Of a DNA stretch of 64,000 nucleotides, positions 45,150 to 57,594 are shown one piece after another. How positions within the stretch are numbered: position 1 is the first letter of the stretch; every line of letters begins with the position of its first letter. Below the pieces are notes generated by a model, which was given only the letters and a program-made list of their open reading frames with translations, was not told where the DNA came from and ran no database searches. A program made the position numbers and the translations under genes. The stretch is from Mesocentrotus franciscanus (Eukaryota; Echinodermata; Echinoidea; Camarodonta; Strongylocentrotidae), in contig CP137675.1 of the NCBI GenBank assembly GCA_037976565.1, positions 17,436,813-17,500,812 on the forward strand. The letters are read 5' to 3'.

Positions 45150-47215
45150 AGAAAACATTTTTATAACATTAGACACCAACATCAATAAAACATAATAAAA
45201 ATGTTTTTTAACATTAAGCTTAAACATTATAACACTATCAATTTGATATTATCAAAATGTTGATAAAACATATTAATGATATCTTTCAAATATTAGAAGG
45301 AAATGTTATAAAAATGTTATCCAACTATTTCTAAGACCATACATTTTGATATGATTTTAACATTTCCTAGAAACATTTCAATATTGTTATTCTCAAATGT
45401 TTTTAATATGTTATTTTAGAAATGTTAATGAAATGTTGTAATGATATCTTATTAATGTTTGAAGTAAATGTTATAAAAATGTCAGCCATCTATTTCTAAG
45501 ACCATACATTTTGATATCATTTTAACGTTTCATAGAAACATTACAATATTGTTATTCTCAAATGTTTTTAATATGTTATTTTAGAAATGTTAATGAAATG
45601 TTGTAATGATATCTTAATAATGTTTGAAGTAAATGTTATAAAAATGTCAGCCATCTATTTCTAAGACCATACATTTTGATATCATTTTAACATTTCATAG
45701 AAACATTACAATATTGTTATTCTCAAATGTTTTTAATATGTTATTTTAGAAATGTTAATGAAATGTTGTAATGATATCTTATTAATGTTTGAAGTAAATG
45801 TTATAAAAATGTCAGCCATCTATTTCTAAGACCATACATTTTGATATCATTTTAACATTTCATAGAAACATTACAATATTGTTATTCTCAAATGTTTTAA
45901 ATATGTTATTTTAGAAATGTTAATGAAATGTTGTAATGATATCTTATTAATGTTTGAAGTAAATGTTATAAAAATGTCAGCCATCTATTTCTAAGACCAT
46001 ACATTTTGATATCATTTTAACATTTCATAGAAACATTACAATATTGTTATTCTCAAATGTTTTAAATATGTTATTTTAGAAATGTTAATGAAATGTTGTA
46101 ATGATATCTTATTAATGTTTGAAGTAAATGTTATAAAAATGTCAGCCATCTATTTCTAAGACCATACATTTTGATATCATTTTAACGTTTCATAGAAACA
46201 TTACAATATTGTTATTCTCAAATGTTTTTAATATGTTATTTTAGAAATGTTAATGAAATGTTGTAATGATATCTTATTAATGTTTGAAGTAAATGTTATA
46301 AAAATGTCAGCCATCTATTTCTAAGACCATACATTTTGATATCATTTTAACATTTCATAGAAACATTACAATATTGTTATTCTCAAATGTTTTTAATATG
46401 TTATTTTAAATGTTAATGAAATGTTGTAATGATATCTTATTAATGTTTGAAGTAAATGTTATAAAAATGTCAGCCATCTATTTCTAAGACCATACATTTT
46501 GATATCATTTTAACATTTCATAGAAACATTACAATATTGTTATTCTCAAATGTTTTTAATATGTTATTTTAGAAATGTTAATGAAATGTTGTAATGATAT
46601 CTTATTAATGTTTGAAGTAAATGTTATAAAAATGTCAGCCATCTATTTCTAAGACCATACATTTTGATATCATTTAAACATTTCATAGAAACATTACAAT
46701 ATTGTTATTCTCAAATGTTTTTAATATGTTATTTTAGAAATGTTAATGAAATGTTGTAATGATATCTTATTAATGTTTGAAGTAAATGTTATAAAAATGT
46801 CAGCCATCTATTTCTAAGACCATACATTTTGATATCATTTAAACATTTCATAGAAACATTACAATATTGTTATTCTGAAATGTTTTTAATATGTTATTTT
46901 AGAAATGTTAATGAAATGTTGTAATGATATCTTATTAATGTTTGAAGTAAATGTCATAAAAATGTCAGCCATCTATTTCTAAGACCATACATTTTGATGT
47001 TATTTAAACATTTAATAAAAACATTTGCTCGATGATATCCCAAAATGTTTTTAAAATGTAAATTAAGAAATGTTGACAAGATGTTGTAATGATATCTTAC
47101 GGATGTTTGAAGGAAATGTTATAAAAATGTCAGCCATCTATTTCTAAGACCATATATTTTGATATCATTTAAACATTTAATAGAAACATTACAATGTTGT
47201 TATGCGTAATGTTCT
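45150..47215 (+). repeat. 165-bp AT-rich tandem satellite, about 12 units
   Basis: The landmark CAGCCATCTATTTCTAAGAC starts at 45,483, 45,648, 45,813, 45,978, 46,143, 46,308, 46,471, 46,636, 46,801, 46,966 and 47,131, a period of 165 bp with one 163-bp unit. A divergent unit precedes at 45,318. Central units are nearly identical; the first and last are clearly diverged. Each unit is built from AAATGTT/AACATTT words in both orientations. Confidence 0.95.
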
Positions 47216-48079
47216 TAAAATGTTACACAGAAATGTTGATCAAATGTGCAAACGGTGCAATACATTCAGAAGCTATCACATTTTTATAACATTTCCGCAT
47301 TCATACATCTTCCAAATGTATACAAATGTCCTGATTTTTGTGTTTCTCATATTTTCACATAGTCTAAATAAATACATAAAACATAAAGTGAAAAAGGAGT
47401 ATAAAAATGCTTCAGTCAAAATTACATCATCAAAATCTTTTAATCATGACAAAATGTTGAAAACAATATGAGTAATGAACAAGAATCATTTTAAACATAA
47501 TGATTTCACTTAAATGACGGAAGTTGGTATCTTTCTATTCTAAGATACATATATACAAGGGAAGATTTACTGTACACAATAGAAATAAGTACATGTAGAT
47601 CCAAATTTTGGGGATGATTTGTTGTCACACAACAAGTAATGAAATCAAAGTGAAAGTACTTGTGTTCATCATGCACCAAGGTAATGCCAATTATTTAGTC
47701 CCATGTATTAGAGAGACCGGAGAGAAATGGAACATTTTTCTTCACTTTCAGAAATATTACCAATTGTAACTATGCAAATATTCGGACTAAACCAAGTACA
47801 TGTATGTTTGTATATTAAAAGACTACACAGTGTATCCCAGATAACAAAAGAAACTGGATTTCATGGCAACATTTTTCATGTCATGATAACTAGAAATATC
47901 GCAATCTGTATTGCCGCGCAATGCGAATGTATCCCCCGGCAGTGGCAGCGATTTTGTGTCATCCTAATGTTCGAAGGAGGGACAAAGATTCCTTCTCCCT
48001 CCCTGAAACAAAAGGATGATGTAGAGATCGCCACTAGTGGCTCGAACTATTGTCAAGACTAGGATAGGAGCAGCATCAC
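47216..48079. other. Spacer between the two arrays
   Basis: The first ~90 bp continue the AATGTT word style. No gene is recognised; a short open frame at 47,727-48,062 has no domain. Confidence 0.4.
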
Positions 48080-49720
48080 CAAACCAATATGTGTGTAGAT
48101 TAGAGTATAATGCATCTCTGTAGAAAATTTGAAAGAAATCTTTCAAGAAATGTGGCAGTTAGAGCGCACAAAAGACCAAAATATGACCTTTGACCCTATA
48201 ACAGACGGAACACAGGTGGCAGCATCACCAAACACTAAAGATGTGTAGATTGTACTAAGACACACCTCCATACAACATTTGAAAGTAATCCGTCAAGAAA
48301 TGTGGCATTTAGAGTGCATAAAAGACATATGACCTTTACCATATAAAAGACGGAAAATGAGGGCAACATTGCCCAAAAGTGTAGATGTGTAGATTGTACC
48401 AAGAAAATTTGAAAGAAATCCGTCATGAAATATGTACCTGCAGAGCGCACACTAGACACCCACCAAAATATGACCTATGACCCTATAAAAGACAAAACAC
48501 TGAGGCAGCAGGCAGCATCAGCAAAATTGTACCAAGATACATCTTCATTCAAAATTCGAACAAAATCCCTTGAGAAATGTGGCCTATAGATCGCACACAA
48601 ACCATCCACAAAAATATGGGCTTTTACCCTATAGAAGACGGAACAATGGGGGCAGCATCACCAAAAGCTAGAGGTGTGTAGATTATACCAAGATACACCT
48701 CCATACTAAATTTGAAAGAAATCCATCAAGAAATGTGGCATTTAGAGCGCATAAAAGACATATGACCTTTGACCATATAAAAGACGGAACAATGAGGGCA
48801 GCATCGCCCAAAAGTGTAGATGAGTAGATTGTACCAAGATACATCTCCATACAAAATTTGAAAGAAACCCGTCAAGAAATGTGGCATTTAGAGCTCATAA
48901 AAGACATATGACCTTTGACCCTATAAAACACGGGACACTCGTGGCAGCATCACCAAAAACTATAGGTGCGTAGATTTTACCAACATACACTTCCATATTC
49001 AATTTGAAAGAAATCTGTTAAGAAATGATGCAGTTAGACCACACACTAGAGTGCACACAAGATATCTATCAAAATATGACATTTGACCCTATAAAAGACG
49101 GAACACTGGAGGCAGCATCAGCAAAATCTATAGGCTTGTAGATCGTACTAAGATACACCTTTGTTCAAAATTTGAACAAAATCCCTTGAGATTGAGAAAT
49201 GTGGCCTATGGAGCGCAAACAAACCATCCACAAAAATATGGGCTTTTACCCTATAGAAGACGGAACAATGGGGGCAGCATCACCAAAAGTTAGAGGTGTG
49301 TAGATTATACCAAGATACACCTCCATACAAAATTTGAAAGAAATCTGTTAAGAAATGATGCAGTTAGACCACACACTAGAGTGCACACAAGATATCTATC
49401 AAAATATGACCTTTGACCCTATAAAAGACGGAACACTGGAGGCAGCATCAGCAAAATTCTATAGGCTTGTAGATCGTACCAAGATACACCTTTGTTCAAA
49501 ATTTGAACAAAATCCCTTGAGATTGAGAAATGTGGCCTATAGAGCGCACACAAACCATCCACAAAAATATGGCCTTTACCCTATAGAAGACGGAACACTG
49601 AGGGCAGCATCACCAAAAGTTATAGGTGTGTAGATTATACCAAGATACACCTCCATACAAAATTTGAAAGAAATCCGTCAAGGAATGTGGCAGATAGAGC
49701 GCACACAAGAATATGACGCG
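48080..49720 (+). repeat. ~150-bp tandem array with DR1-like words, about 11 units
   Basis: The landmark TGTGGC (or its variant) after AAGAAA falls at 48,151, 48,301, 48,431, 48,578, 48,734, 48,880, 49,027, 49,200, 49,357, 49,531 and 49,686. Units vary from 130 to 174 bp. Common words are AAATTTGAAAGAAATCCGTC, CCTATAAAAGACGGAACA, GGCAGCATCACCAAAA and GTGTAGATTGTACCAAGATA. TGACCTTTGACC occurs exactly at 48,184, 48,763, 48,909 and 49,407. Confidence 0.9.
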
Positions 49721-49817
49721 GCGGCGGCGTAACGCTGCTGAATCCAAAGTACCCCACCGGCATACCGGAGATACAATAATTTCCGCAATGAGATGTATAT
49801 GTGTGAAAAGCTCCGCT

Positions 49818-50312
49818 TCTTATTTGATGCATAATTTATTATGATTGAATAACAAAATAGAAAGTGGTGGTACCAAAATTTCATTTGCACAAACAAATTG
49901 TAACTTTGAGTTAATTTGTAGGGTAGTAAAGATATTTATTTTGGATAAAGAAACACATCACATAAAAATTAATAATTTTCTTTTATATGACACTTCATGC
50001 ATATAAAATGAATGACGATGCTCGAGAAGAAGTAAAATGAAATGATGCTTGATTTCTAATAGTAGTTATTCAGCTTTCCTAATCTAGCAGCTGACAATGG
50101 ACCTTATGCTTGAGTGAATTTACACATAACAAAACAGTGTTTAAGTAGCCCTGTTCAGGGCTCTTTATTGCTGTATTGGAAACGATGTGAACATAAAGTT
50201 TGTGTGAATTCACTTAAGCATTAGATCCAATGTTAGCTGCTAAATCAGGAAAGCTGAAATGGCTTACTCATTTGTCAGAAATCTAGCATATTACGTTATG
50301 CATCAAATAAAA
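49818..50312. mobile_element. Foldback region
   Basis: TTATTTGATGCATAATTTAT at 49,818 pairs with TTATGCATCAAATAAAAG near 50,297. Inside, 50,071-50,140 (AGCTTTCCTAATCTAGCAGC, then TTATGCTTGAGTGAATTTAC) is inverted at 50,190-50,262. Possibly one element, possibly a nested pair. Confidence 0.55.
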
Positions 50313-50499
50313 GTACAGAAGTAGAGCATTTCATACATGTATATCTCATAAAGCAAATTATTATTATGACAGAAAATTTCTGCCCTGAAATCTGGTTTCC
50401 TTTTTCTGGGATGCACTGTAGATACATAGGTAAATATTGCAGTTATAGATTGAATTCCCACAGCTTGACTTTTCATGTAATCATAAATTTTGCAAACCC

Positions 50500-51172
50500 T
50501 TAGATGGGGGTTAATTGGGACACCTCGGGTAAACTGGGACACCCATAAGCGTACATTCAATCACAGAAAACAATACCGATATTGCTCATTGCATTATTAA
50601 TGTCCCAGTTTACCCCAGATATAAAAAAACAATTGAAATTGATGGCCATACTATTAATTCTAGCTTGCCATCAAGAAATCTTGTATTAAATCATTTTATC
50701 ACCTCAGAGGATAATCACTATCACAAGGGGTATCCACTTGGTTGGGAGATTCCATGACATTTGCTCTGGGGACAATTGCTCCAATGGAAAATCTGCATAC
50801 TAAGCCAAACATAAACTCTAAACCCAAACCTAACACTAACCTTAATCCTTACCTTCCTATTATTCTGAACCAAAAACCCTATCACAACCCTAACCCTATA
50901 TCTTTGGAGAAAATAAGACGAGCAATTGTCGCAGGAGCAAATGTCAGATCCCCAGTTGGGAACCGCATAATACAAATCTGAATAAATGTTTAAAAATCAG
51001 TAATAAAATTAGTGAAAATAAGTTGCTTATCCTATACTTGTGTGCAATAGTTTACAGTGGTTGTTGGCATATTTTTCAAAGGCATTGGGTAAAGCCTTTT
51101 GCCTGATGTAAATGAATTTATCATTGTCTTCTTATTTTTAGAGTGTCCCACTTAACCCCAGTCTCCCTACAC
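50500..51172. mobile_element. Inverted-repeat element with GGGTTAA.TGGGACAC ends
   Basis: GGGGGTTAATTGGGACACC at the left and GAGTGTCCCACTTAACCCC at the right are inverted; GGTAAACTGGGACACCC also appears inverted near 50,600. A second element sits inside it. Confidence 0.6.
50735..50972. mobile_element. Nested element with telomere-like core
   Basis: CATTTGCTCTGGGGACAATT then GCTCC at the left pairs with GAGCAATTGTCGCAGGAGCA then AATGTC at the right. The core contains degenerate CCTAACACTAACC / ACAACCCTAACCCTA runs, telomere-like in appearance but inside a transposon. Confidence 0.6.
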
Positions 51173-52532
51173 ATGTTATATTATTATTATCATGGGTTTT
51201 CAATTTACAGCAAGGTAACAACATGAGGGACCGCTTAATGAGGTACCGCTGATAGCCTGATAAAAAGTCAGCAGTCCTGAAGATCTTGTAGGCCCTATAA
51301 ACTTTATAACAAGCATACCGTACATATTTTATGTACATATAAAAATAATTGCATATAAAGAGCCTAAGTACTACATCACATTTTCCATCTAGATGTATAT
51401 ACCATCTTAACAGTAAAATGTTGATGGCTAATAATAATAACAATAATAATAATAATACTATGTTGCGTTGAACCCTATATAGCCAGGGTTATTTTAAAAC
51501 AAAATGATTTACAAATGTTGCTGGGGCTTCTACGGCCCCTATGATCTTGGGTGATCGCAAAATTGGCATGCATGTCAGGTGAAGTGTATAGAATACTATG
51601 GTAATTTCAATTTCTTGAAAAATACACTAATTTGCATATTTATGGTAATTCATGCACTTAAGGTCATAAAATTCACATTTTTACCCCTAAACCGCATATT
51701 CTTCATATTCAAACATTCATTTTCACTACATATATCCATTTGGAATAATAATACAACAAAATTTGGAAGAGCCAGGTTATTACTTATGTATCTATTCTTT
51801 TGATAATTTCTTATGTATTTCTTTGTTTTTATAACTTATGTATTGTATTGTATTGTTTTCGTTGTTTTATTTCATTTCTAACTATAATTCAATTATTTTG
51901 ACCCCAAAACAAACACTAAACTATGAACAAGACCAAATAACCAATGTTTTATCTCTTTTATATGTTTTGTACACAAATCACGAAAATGAGCAATTTTTTG
52001 GGCTGACATGCAAAGACAAAAGGTCACGTGACTTTGTAACGGTAGGTCTGATTTTTCGAAAAATTTGTTTCAAAAGATGCGCAAGACCCAGAAAGAAAAA
52101 AAGGTCCTAAAATTTCAGCGCAAGATTTTTTGGCCTTAAAAAATTATCACAAGAAATGTAGAGGGGGCTTCCCCCCCCCAGGCTATCATATTGCAAAGTA
52201 TGAAAGTAATCAAACGTTTGGTCTATTTTTTCCACAGCTTAATAACTACAAAACAGTAATCAATAAGTACATTTCTAATCATACTAAGAATGGTCAAGTT
52301 GAGTTAATTAAAGTACTTTTCTAGCTGAGGGCGTCAGTGCAATATAGAAGTGTGTCCAAGTGTGTCTTTTGATAATCTTTTTGGAAATTTTGGAAAAGGA
52401 CATAAAGTTTCAAACAGTTATCAAAGAAAAAAAAATCAACTTTTTTAAAGCAATGTAGTGCTAACCAACAAGAAACAGTGTAAAAGTGTTAAGCAACGTA
52501 GTTACTCAAATTTAAATTTACTCTGAGTGAAA
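51173..52532. other. Intergenic, no gene seen
   Basis: AT-rich, with an (AAT)n tract near 51,430. No exon or transposon terminus recognised. Confidence 0.4.
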
Positions 52533-52534
52533 TA

Positions 52535-53806
52535 CACTGCCCTCCAAAAGTTTGGGGTCACCTGTAATAAGAACGGGTTTGTCACACTCACCAACATTTT
52601 ATTCATCATCGCACTTGTGGTACTGCAATAATTTACTACCAAGCTGAAGAAAAACATCAGCCTGTAAAAAGTTTCAGGAAGCCTCATCAATTCCTCCCCG
52701 TATGAAATATGCGATTGCCTTTGTTAATGCATGAGTGCTTCCTGAAACAGTTTATAATGGTTACACTAGGCGCATTTATACTGTCAAATACCTCATTTTG
52801 AAAAATCGCGATTTTTGTGCACCCGCTACACTTGTGCCGAAACATCACCGACTGAGCTGCTCAGCGATCTTTGGCGTGTTTTGGTTGGTAATGCATGCGC
52901 GGTCTTCCCAATACAAAATGCTCGATCCATACACAGCGAGTCCAGCACAACAGTCATGCACGTATAACGGTACGTGTGACTACATGGACTACATGTTACC
53001 GCACGCCCTCTACATATGGGACTACATACGCTTCCATGAATGTTTCGCCATGGGTTCGTTGATGACATTGCCTTCGATTTATTCCCGAAACAACCGTGGG
53101 ACATAGAATTATGAGAAGATATTTGGAAGAGAGCTTTGATATACTTTGATTTATCACGCACGAAAGTATCGATCTGGTGTAATGACGGAAAATATGAAAA
53201 TACTGAAATATTTTCAGATAAAATAATACAAAAGATTGCTTTGTTTCGCTCAGTTTTCGTGATATTAAAACAGGGTTTGACAACTATTTGCAATATTTAT
53301 GAGTTAGAACAACTCTTCTTCTTCCATTTGACATTTTAATCATTTCATTTGGTGGTTTCTAAAGCGAGATTTTACAGTTTAGCCGAGACTCTTTCAGAAG
53401 GTTCAGCGTAAACAAGTTGTTTACTTTGTGCAAATAGGCTTCAAGGATCTAAAGCGAGCCACGCTCATAAAGTCACGTGACCTAAAATCGCGATTTTACA
53501 AGAGCGAAGCTATATTTTTATGAAATACGCCAAAATATGCCAAAAGATCACACTCGCTTTGGAATGTTTCGGCTTGGCGTGTTTGCCGTAAAGCGTTGTT
53601 GCCTTGGTAAACATCGCGGTCAGGCTCGGTTTGGCATTTTTGGCGATTTGGATGACAGTGTAAATGCCCCTACTGGCGCCAACTTCAAGGCTGATGTTTA
53701 CTCTTCACTTTGGTACTTAATTATTGCAGTGCCACAAGTGTGATGATAAATAAAATTCGGTGAAATCAGATCTGATTACAGGTACCCAATATTTTGGAGG
53801 GTAGCA
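52535..53806. mobile_element. Tc1/mariner-like element, 1.27 kb, ~130-bp inverted ends
   Basis: Left TA + CACTGCCCTCCAAAAGTTTG and right ATATTTTGGAGGGTAGCA + TA. The inverted identity continues ~130 bp through CACTTGTGG(T/C)ACTGCAATAA and AACATCAGCC. The CCCTCCAAAAGTTTGG terminus is typical of Tc1-like elements. No transposase remains. A second, CATTTA(C/T)ACTG-ended element appears nested at about 52,768-53,671 and accounts for most of the interior. Confidence 0.8.
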
Positions 53807-54146
53807 TATATACATGGAAACCTGATGAATCTCTGTCTACTACAAGCTACCCATATGTTTTTATCTAAAATGGAAATCATTTGAAAAATTATCACCTCCA
53901 AAAATTTAAATGAATACAGTGCTATCCTCCAATAATCAAAATGTATTAATTAATAAAATTCATATTTTCGCATCGAACTCCCTTTTAGACAAAATTAATA
54001 AATGTACATATCTTGAAAGTCAGATCCATTGTGTCCCTTGCAGAATGGAATTCATTTTGTTGACGAATTATGCACTTTTCTTTACCAAACCATATCTGTC
54101 ATGGGCGCTCCAGAATGGAATGTATGGGTTAGCACATTTTTCATGC

Positions 54147-55406
54147 TGAACACAACAAAAATTAACTCCCCTTAATCCAAATTGCGTAACTTTTAACGAA
54201 AGGTATTGAGCAAAACAACTTGGCAGGAGTGTTCCTATACTTATTGACTACGGTAACTTTTCTGTGAAGATGTGATTGATCCACCGAGTCATGCATGAGT
54301 CAGCAAACATTAAAGGTACTATGTCCCATTTGCAGGCCAAAAATGAAAAGTTAAATTCCAACAGCATTTGAAAGACAATACTAATTTAGAACTTCCCTAA
54401 AAAAGGCTTGAAAAAGTGGGAAAATATCGACTATTAGTTGTCGAATCGACTTAGGAACTATAGAGCCAGTAAGTAATAGTCTGATTTTTCAGACCATTGT
54501 ACCGATTGGTCATACATTTTATGCTGCGCAAAGATTCAATCAGTTTGATTTTGGCCATTACAAGAAGTGGGTTATTGATGTAGACAAATGCTCATGTACC
54601 CTTTACAGCTCATTTTATGTATGTTATTACCAAAGATGAAAAAGCCAGTCAGTCACCAATAGTGTCTGACAGTGAAGTCTAGCAAGTAAACGGGTTTCCT
54701 TACATAATTTGAATATTAGGACACTGCTAACTTTAAATTTCACAGATAGGACATACATGACATATTCATAATTCCTGCAAAGTTCTACAGAATTTGATGT
54801 TGGCTGCAAAGGGACATAGTATCTTTAAAGGAAAATTATCACTGTCACTTTTCAAAAGTCATAAGGGTCATTTTGGGGATTATGTGAAACAAGATTTTAG
54901 TAAATTTGGTTTCTGGTGCATGTTTTGTGTTGTTGTTGTTTATCATCCATTGCTTGACCCCCTAACACCTATCCTGACACTTTTTTCATTTATTGTTGCG
55001 TGAGCACAATTTTTAAAAAAAATCAACCCTTTTGAAATTGCAAAATTTATTCCACTTATTGAAAAAAAGAAGAAGAAGATATTTCTACCAAAATGTATCA
55101 TCACATGTTGTGTGAACACAAGAGGTTGTCATCGTGTCTTGGTTGGGTGAGCACACTTTAAAATCGCGTAAGAAATGCTAAAATGTACTGTCAAAACAGC
55201 ATAAAACATAACCATTGTGACTTTTGAAAAGTTACAAATTTGCCTTTGTTTGTTCACTCATGCATTACCCAATGGAGCAATTTTATTTTCTGAGAAAAGT
55301 TACTCAATACGTATAGGAACACTCCTGCCAAGTTATTTTGCTCAAAACCTTTTTTAAAAAGCTACGCCATTTTGATTAAGGGGAGTTAATTTTGTTGTTG
55401 TGTTCA
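54147..55406. mobile_element. 1.26-kb inverted-repeat element carrying a nested TTAA element
   Basis: TGAACACAACAAAAATTAAC at the left and GTTAATTTTGTTGTTGTGTTCA-type right end (split as GTTAATTTTG and TTGTTGTGTTCA). Arms run ~115 bp through GAGCAAAACAACTTGGCAGG and AGTGTTCCTATAC. A family A TTAA element is inserted at 54,310. Confidence 0.8.
54310..54828. mobile_element. TTAA element (family A), complete copy
   Basis: TTAA + AGGTACTATGTCCCATTTGC at the left and GCAAAGGGACATAGTATCT + TTAA at the right. This copy supplies the right end missing from the copies at 146 and 29,296, and matches the partial copy at 56,252. Confidence 0.85.
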
Positions 55407-55689
55407 GATAATTGCTTGTTTTCAGGGAAGAATGATTTATTCATTTGCCTATTAATCAGTCGATTTCCGTTTTTAAATTGTAAAAGATGTAGAACACTCA
55501 AAAGATGATGAAAATGGATGTAACTCATTTTTCAGAAAAGTGTGGGTTAACACTATATTGCACCCTCCTCTCCCTCAATTCCATGTCAAACTTTCTGTAG
55601 GATAAAATAAACACACACACACGCAGGTAGCATATCCAAAGTACTGATGCACTCCGAGTCCAAGTCCAAGTCTGGAAGTGCTTTATCTG

Positions 55690-55912
55690 CAGACGTGATG
55701 TGATGTGATGTGATGGTTATTTTTACCTGACTGCTAAGAAAGCATAAATGCTTGTAAGTAAGCAACCAGACGAGACGGCTTAAGGTCCCTCCGAGGACCT
55801 GGTAGTGAGGATTAATGCCTTACCAAAGGGCACTAGCGCATCGACTTGGTTTCGAACCCAGGTCACCGGATTACAGACCACTGCTCTACCAACTGAGCTA
55901 TCGCGCAGACTT
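55690..55912 (-). mobile_element. tRNA-derived SINE
   Basis: On the minus strand the head contains an RNA polymerase III A box (TAGCTCAGTTGG, complement of 55,889-55,900) and a perfect B box (GGTTCGAAACC, within 55,848-55,859). The body continues GTGCCCTTTGGTAAGGCATT and ends in a TGATG-repeat-like tail near 55,690. It is a retroposon, not a working tRNA gene: no complete cloverleaf is evident downstream of the B box. Confidence 0.85.
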
Positions 55913-56099
55913 CTGCCCATGTCTCTGAGAAATGAAAAAGAAAAAAGAAAAAAGAGAGTAATATCACAATTTTTTGTCCGACTGAACACATTGTAAACAT
56001 TAAACATTCATCATAGACCTGTACACGTAGTTTATTTTATTAGTTGAAACAGATGGGAACGTAGTCCGCACTACATCACATTGACATTACCGCTTCAGC

Positions 56100-56255
56100 C
56101 AATTTGAAGTGCCCATACGTATAGTAATTAAAACTTTTAAATTTTCATAACTTTCTTATATTTAGTCCGATTTAATTGAAACTTTCATCAGTTTGCTTCT
56201 CTGATTTTCTGCTTTCATTTAGAGTAGTTGTCTATTTGGGTTGATATCCCTTTAA
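56100..56255. mobile_element. TTAA element right-end fragment
   Basis: CATAACTTTCTTATATTTAG, TCCGATTTAATTGAAACTTT and TTGATATCCCT + TTAA resemble the right half of family B elements. Its TTAA (56,252-56,255) is shared with the next element. Confidence 0.6.
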
Positions 56256-56334
56256 AGATACTATGTCTCTTTTGCAGCCAACATCAAATTCTGTAGAACT
56301 TGCACGAATTATGAATATGTCATGTATGTCCCAT
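56252..56334 (+). mobile_element. TTAA element (family A), running into the assembly gap
   Basis: TTAA + AGATACTATGTCTCTTTTGC and CAACATCAAATTCTGTAGAA match the inverted right end of the 54 kb copy, so this is a second copy in opposite orientation, cut off by the run of N. Confidence 0.75.
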
Positions 56335-56834
56335 NNNNNNNNNNNNNNNNNNNNNNNNNNNNNNNNNNNNNNNNNNNNNNNNNNNNNNNNNNNNNNNNNN
56401 NNNNNNNNNNNNNNNNNNNNNNNNNNNNNNNNNNNNNNNNNNNNNNNNNNNNNNNNNNNNNNNNNNNNNNNNNNNNNNNNNNNNNNNNNNNNNNNNNNNN
56501 NNNNNNNNNNNNNNNNNNNNNNNNNNNNNNNNNNNNNNNNNNNNNNNNNNNNNNNNNNNNNNNNNNNNNNNNNNNNNNNNNNNNNNNNNNNNNNNNNNNN
56601 NNNNNNNNNNNNNNNNNNNNNNNNNNNNNNNNNNNNNNNNNNNNNNNNNNNNNNNNNNNNNNNNNNNNNNNNNNNNNNNNNNNNNNNNNNNNNNNNNNNN
56701 NNNNNNNNNNNNNNNNNNNNNNNNNNNNNNNNNNNNNNNNNNNNNNNNNNNNNNNNNNNNNNNNNNNNNNNNNNNNNNNNNNNNNNNNNNNNNNNNNNNN
56801 NNNNNNNNNNNNNNNNNNNNNNNNNNNNNNNNNN
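56335..56834. other. Assembly gap (500 N)
   Basis: Exactly 500 undetermined bases, a round number that suggests a placeholder rather than a measured length. Open frames drawn across it are meaningless. Confidence 0.98.
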
Positions 56835-56893
56835 TTGGAACTGAATATAGAGGCTTAAGCCTGCATTGAAGAATCCATAAGTATCCATAAGTA

Positions 56894-57274
56894 TTAAAGG
56901 CATCGTTTAACAATGTTAAATCTGAGATGCATGGCCCTACTTAGTTTCAGTGTCTGTGATATGGTGTTATATTGAAGCCCCCAAAAATTGCGCTTCAAAA
57001 TGATCATGAAGTGCCTCAAAAAAGTAAAAATCTTTGAGTGACCGGTTTTACCATACTAATACTTCCCAATAGAGTGTAGTGTTATAAAAACCGTTAGGAA
57101 AACAAATTCTGAAATGTCTAATTCCAATCACAGATATCTTGATAATCAGACAGGCGATTGGCTTGTAAAAGTTATGGGATTCATGTATGACCTAAAGGTT
57201 TATAATTATGATTGCAGCATGAGCTAAATCCATAATTTTTTTAGAATCTGAGGCAAGTTACCCAATCCCTTTAA
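56894..57274. mobile_element. TTAA element (family E)
   Basis: TTAA + AGGCATCGTTTAAC at the left and GTTACCCAATCCCT + TTAA at the right are imperfect inverted copies. Confidence 0.55.
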
Positions 57275-57594
57275 AGTATATACTGGCATACACTATATGT
57301 AAATGTGTGCTTTAGAAATGTTGACACAATCTGGTTAAGACATATTACAATGATCATTCATATTTGCACAATATTTACATTAGCATCAAAGGTCAGATAT
57401 GAATCAAATTATTCAAAAGATCTTTTGTTACGTTTTTAGTGATTTAAAAATTCAAAACCTGTGAGACAGAGTATGCTAAATTCATGCTCCTGAATATAAC
57501 ATATAGAATAAACATACAAAAATTGGATTTTCAGAAGTACAGATGTATTTTGAGATATATATAAATAAATGTAGTTAAAGAGGACATGGGCTTA

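Noticed and set aside
45150..49720. CRISPR-like array
   Set aside because: Units are contiguous tandem repeats without unique spacers, in a eukaryotic context.
50800..50905. Interstitial telomere
   Set aside because: CCTAACCC-like words are few, degenerate and enclosed by inverted transposon ends.
55840..55912. Genuine tRNA gene
   Set aside because: A and B boxes are present, but the sequence continues into a SINE body and lacks a recognisable complete acceptor stem.
56232..56913. Several ~180-220 residue open frames
   Set aside because: They run through 500 undetermined bases.
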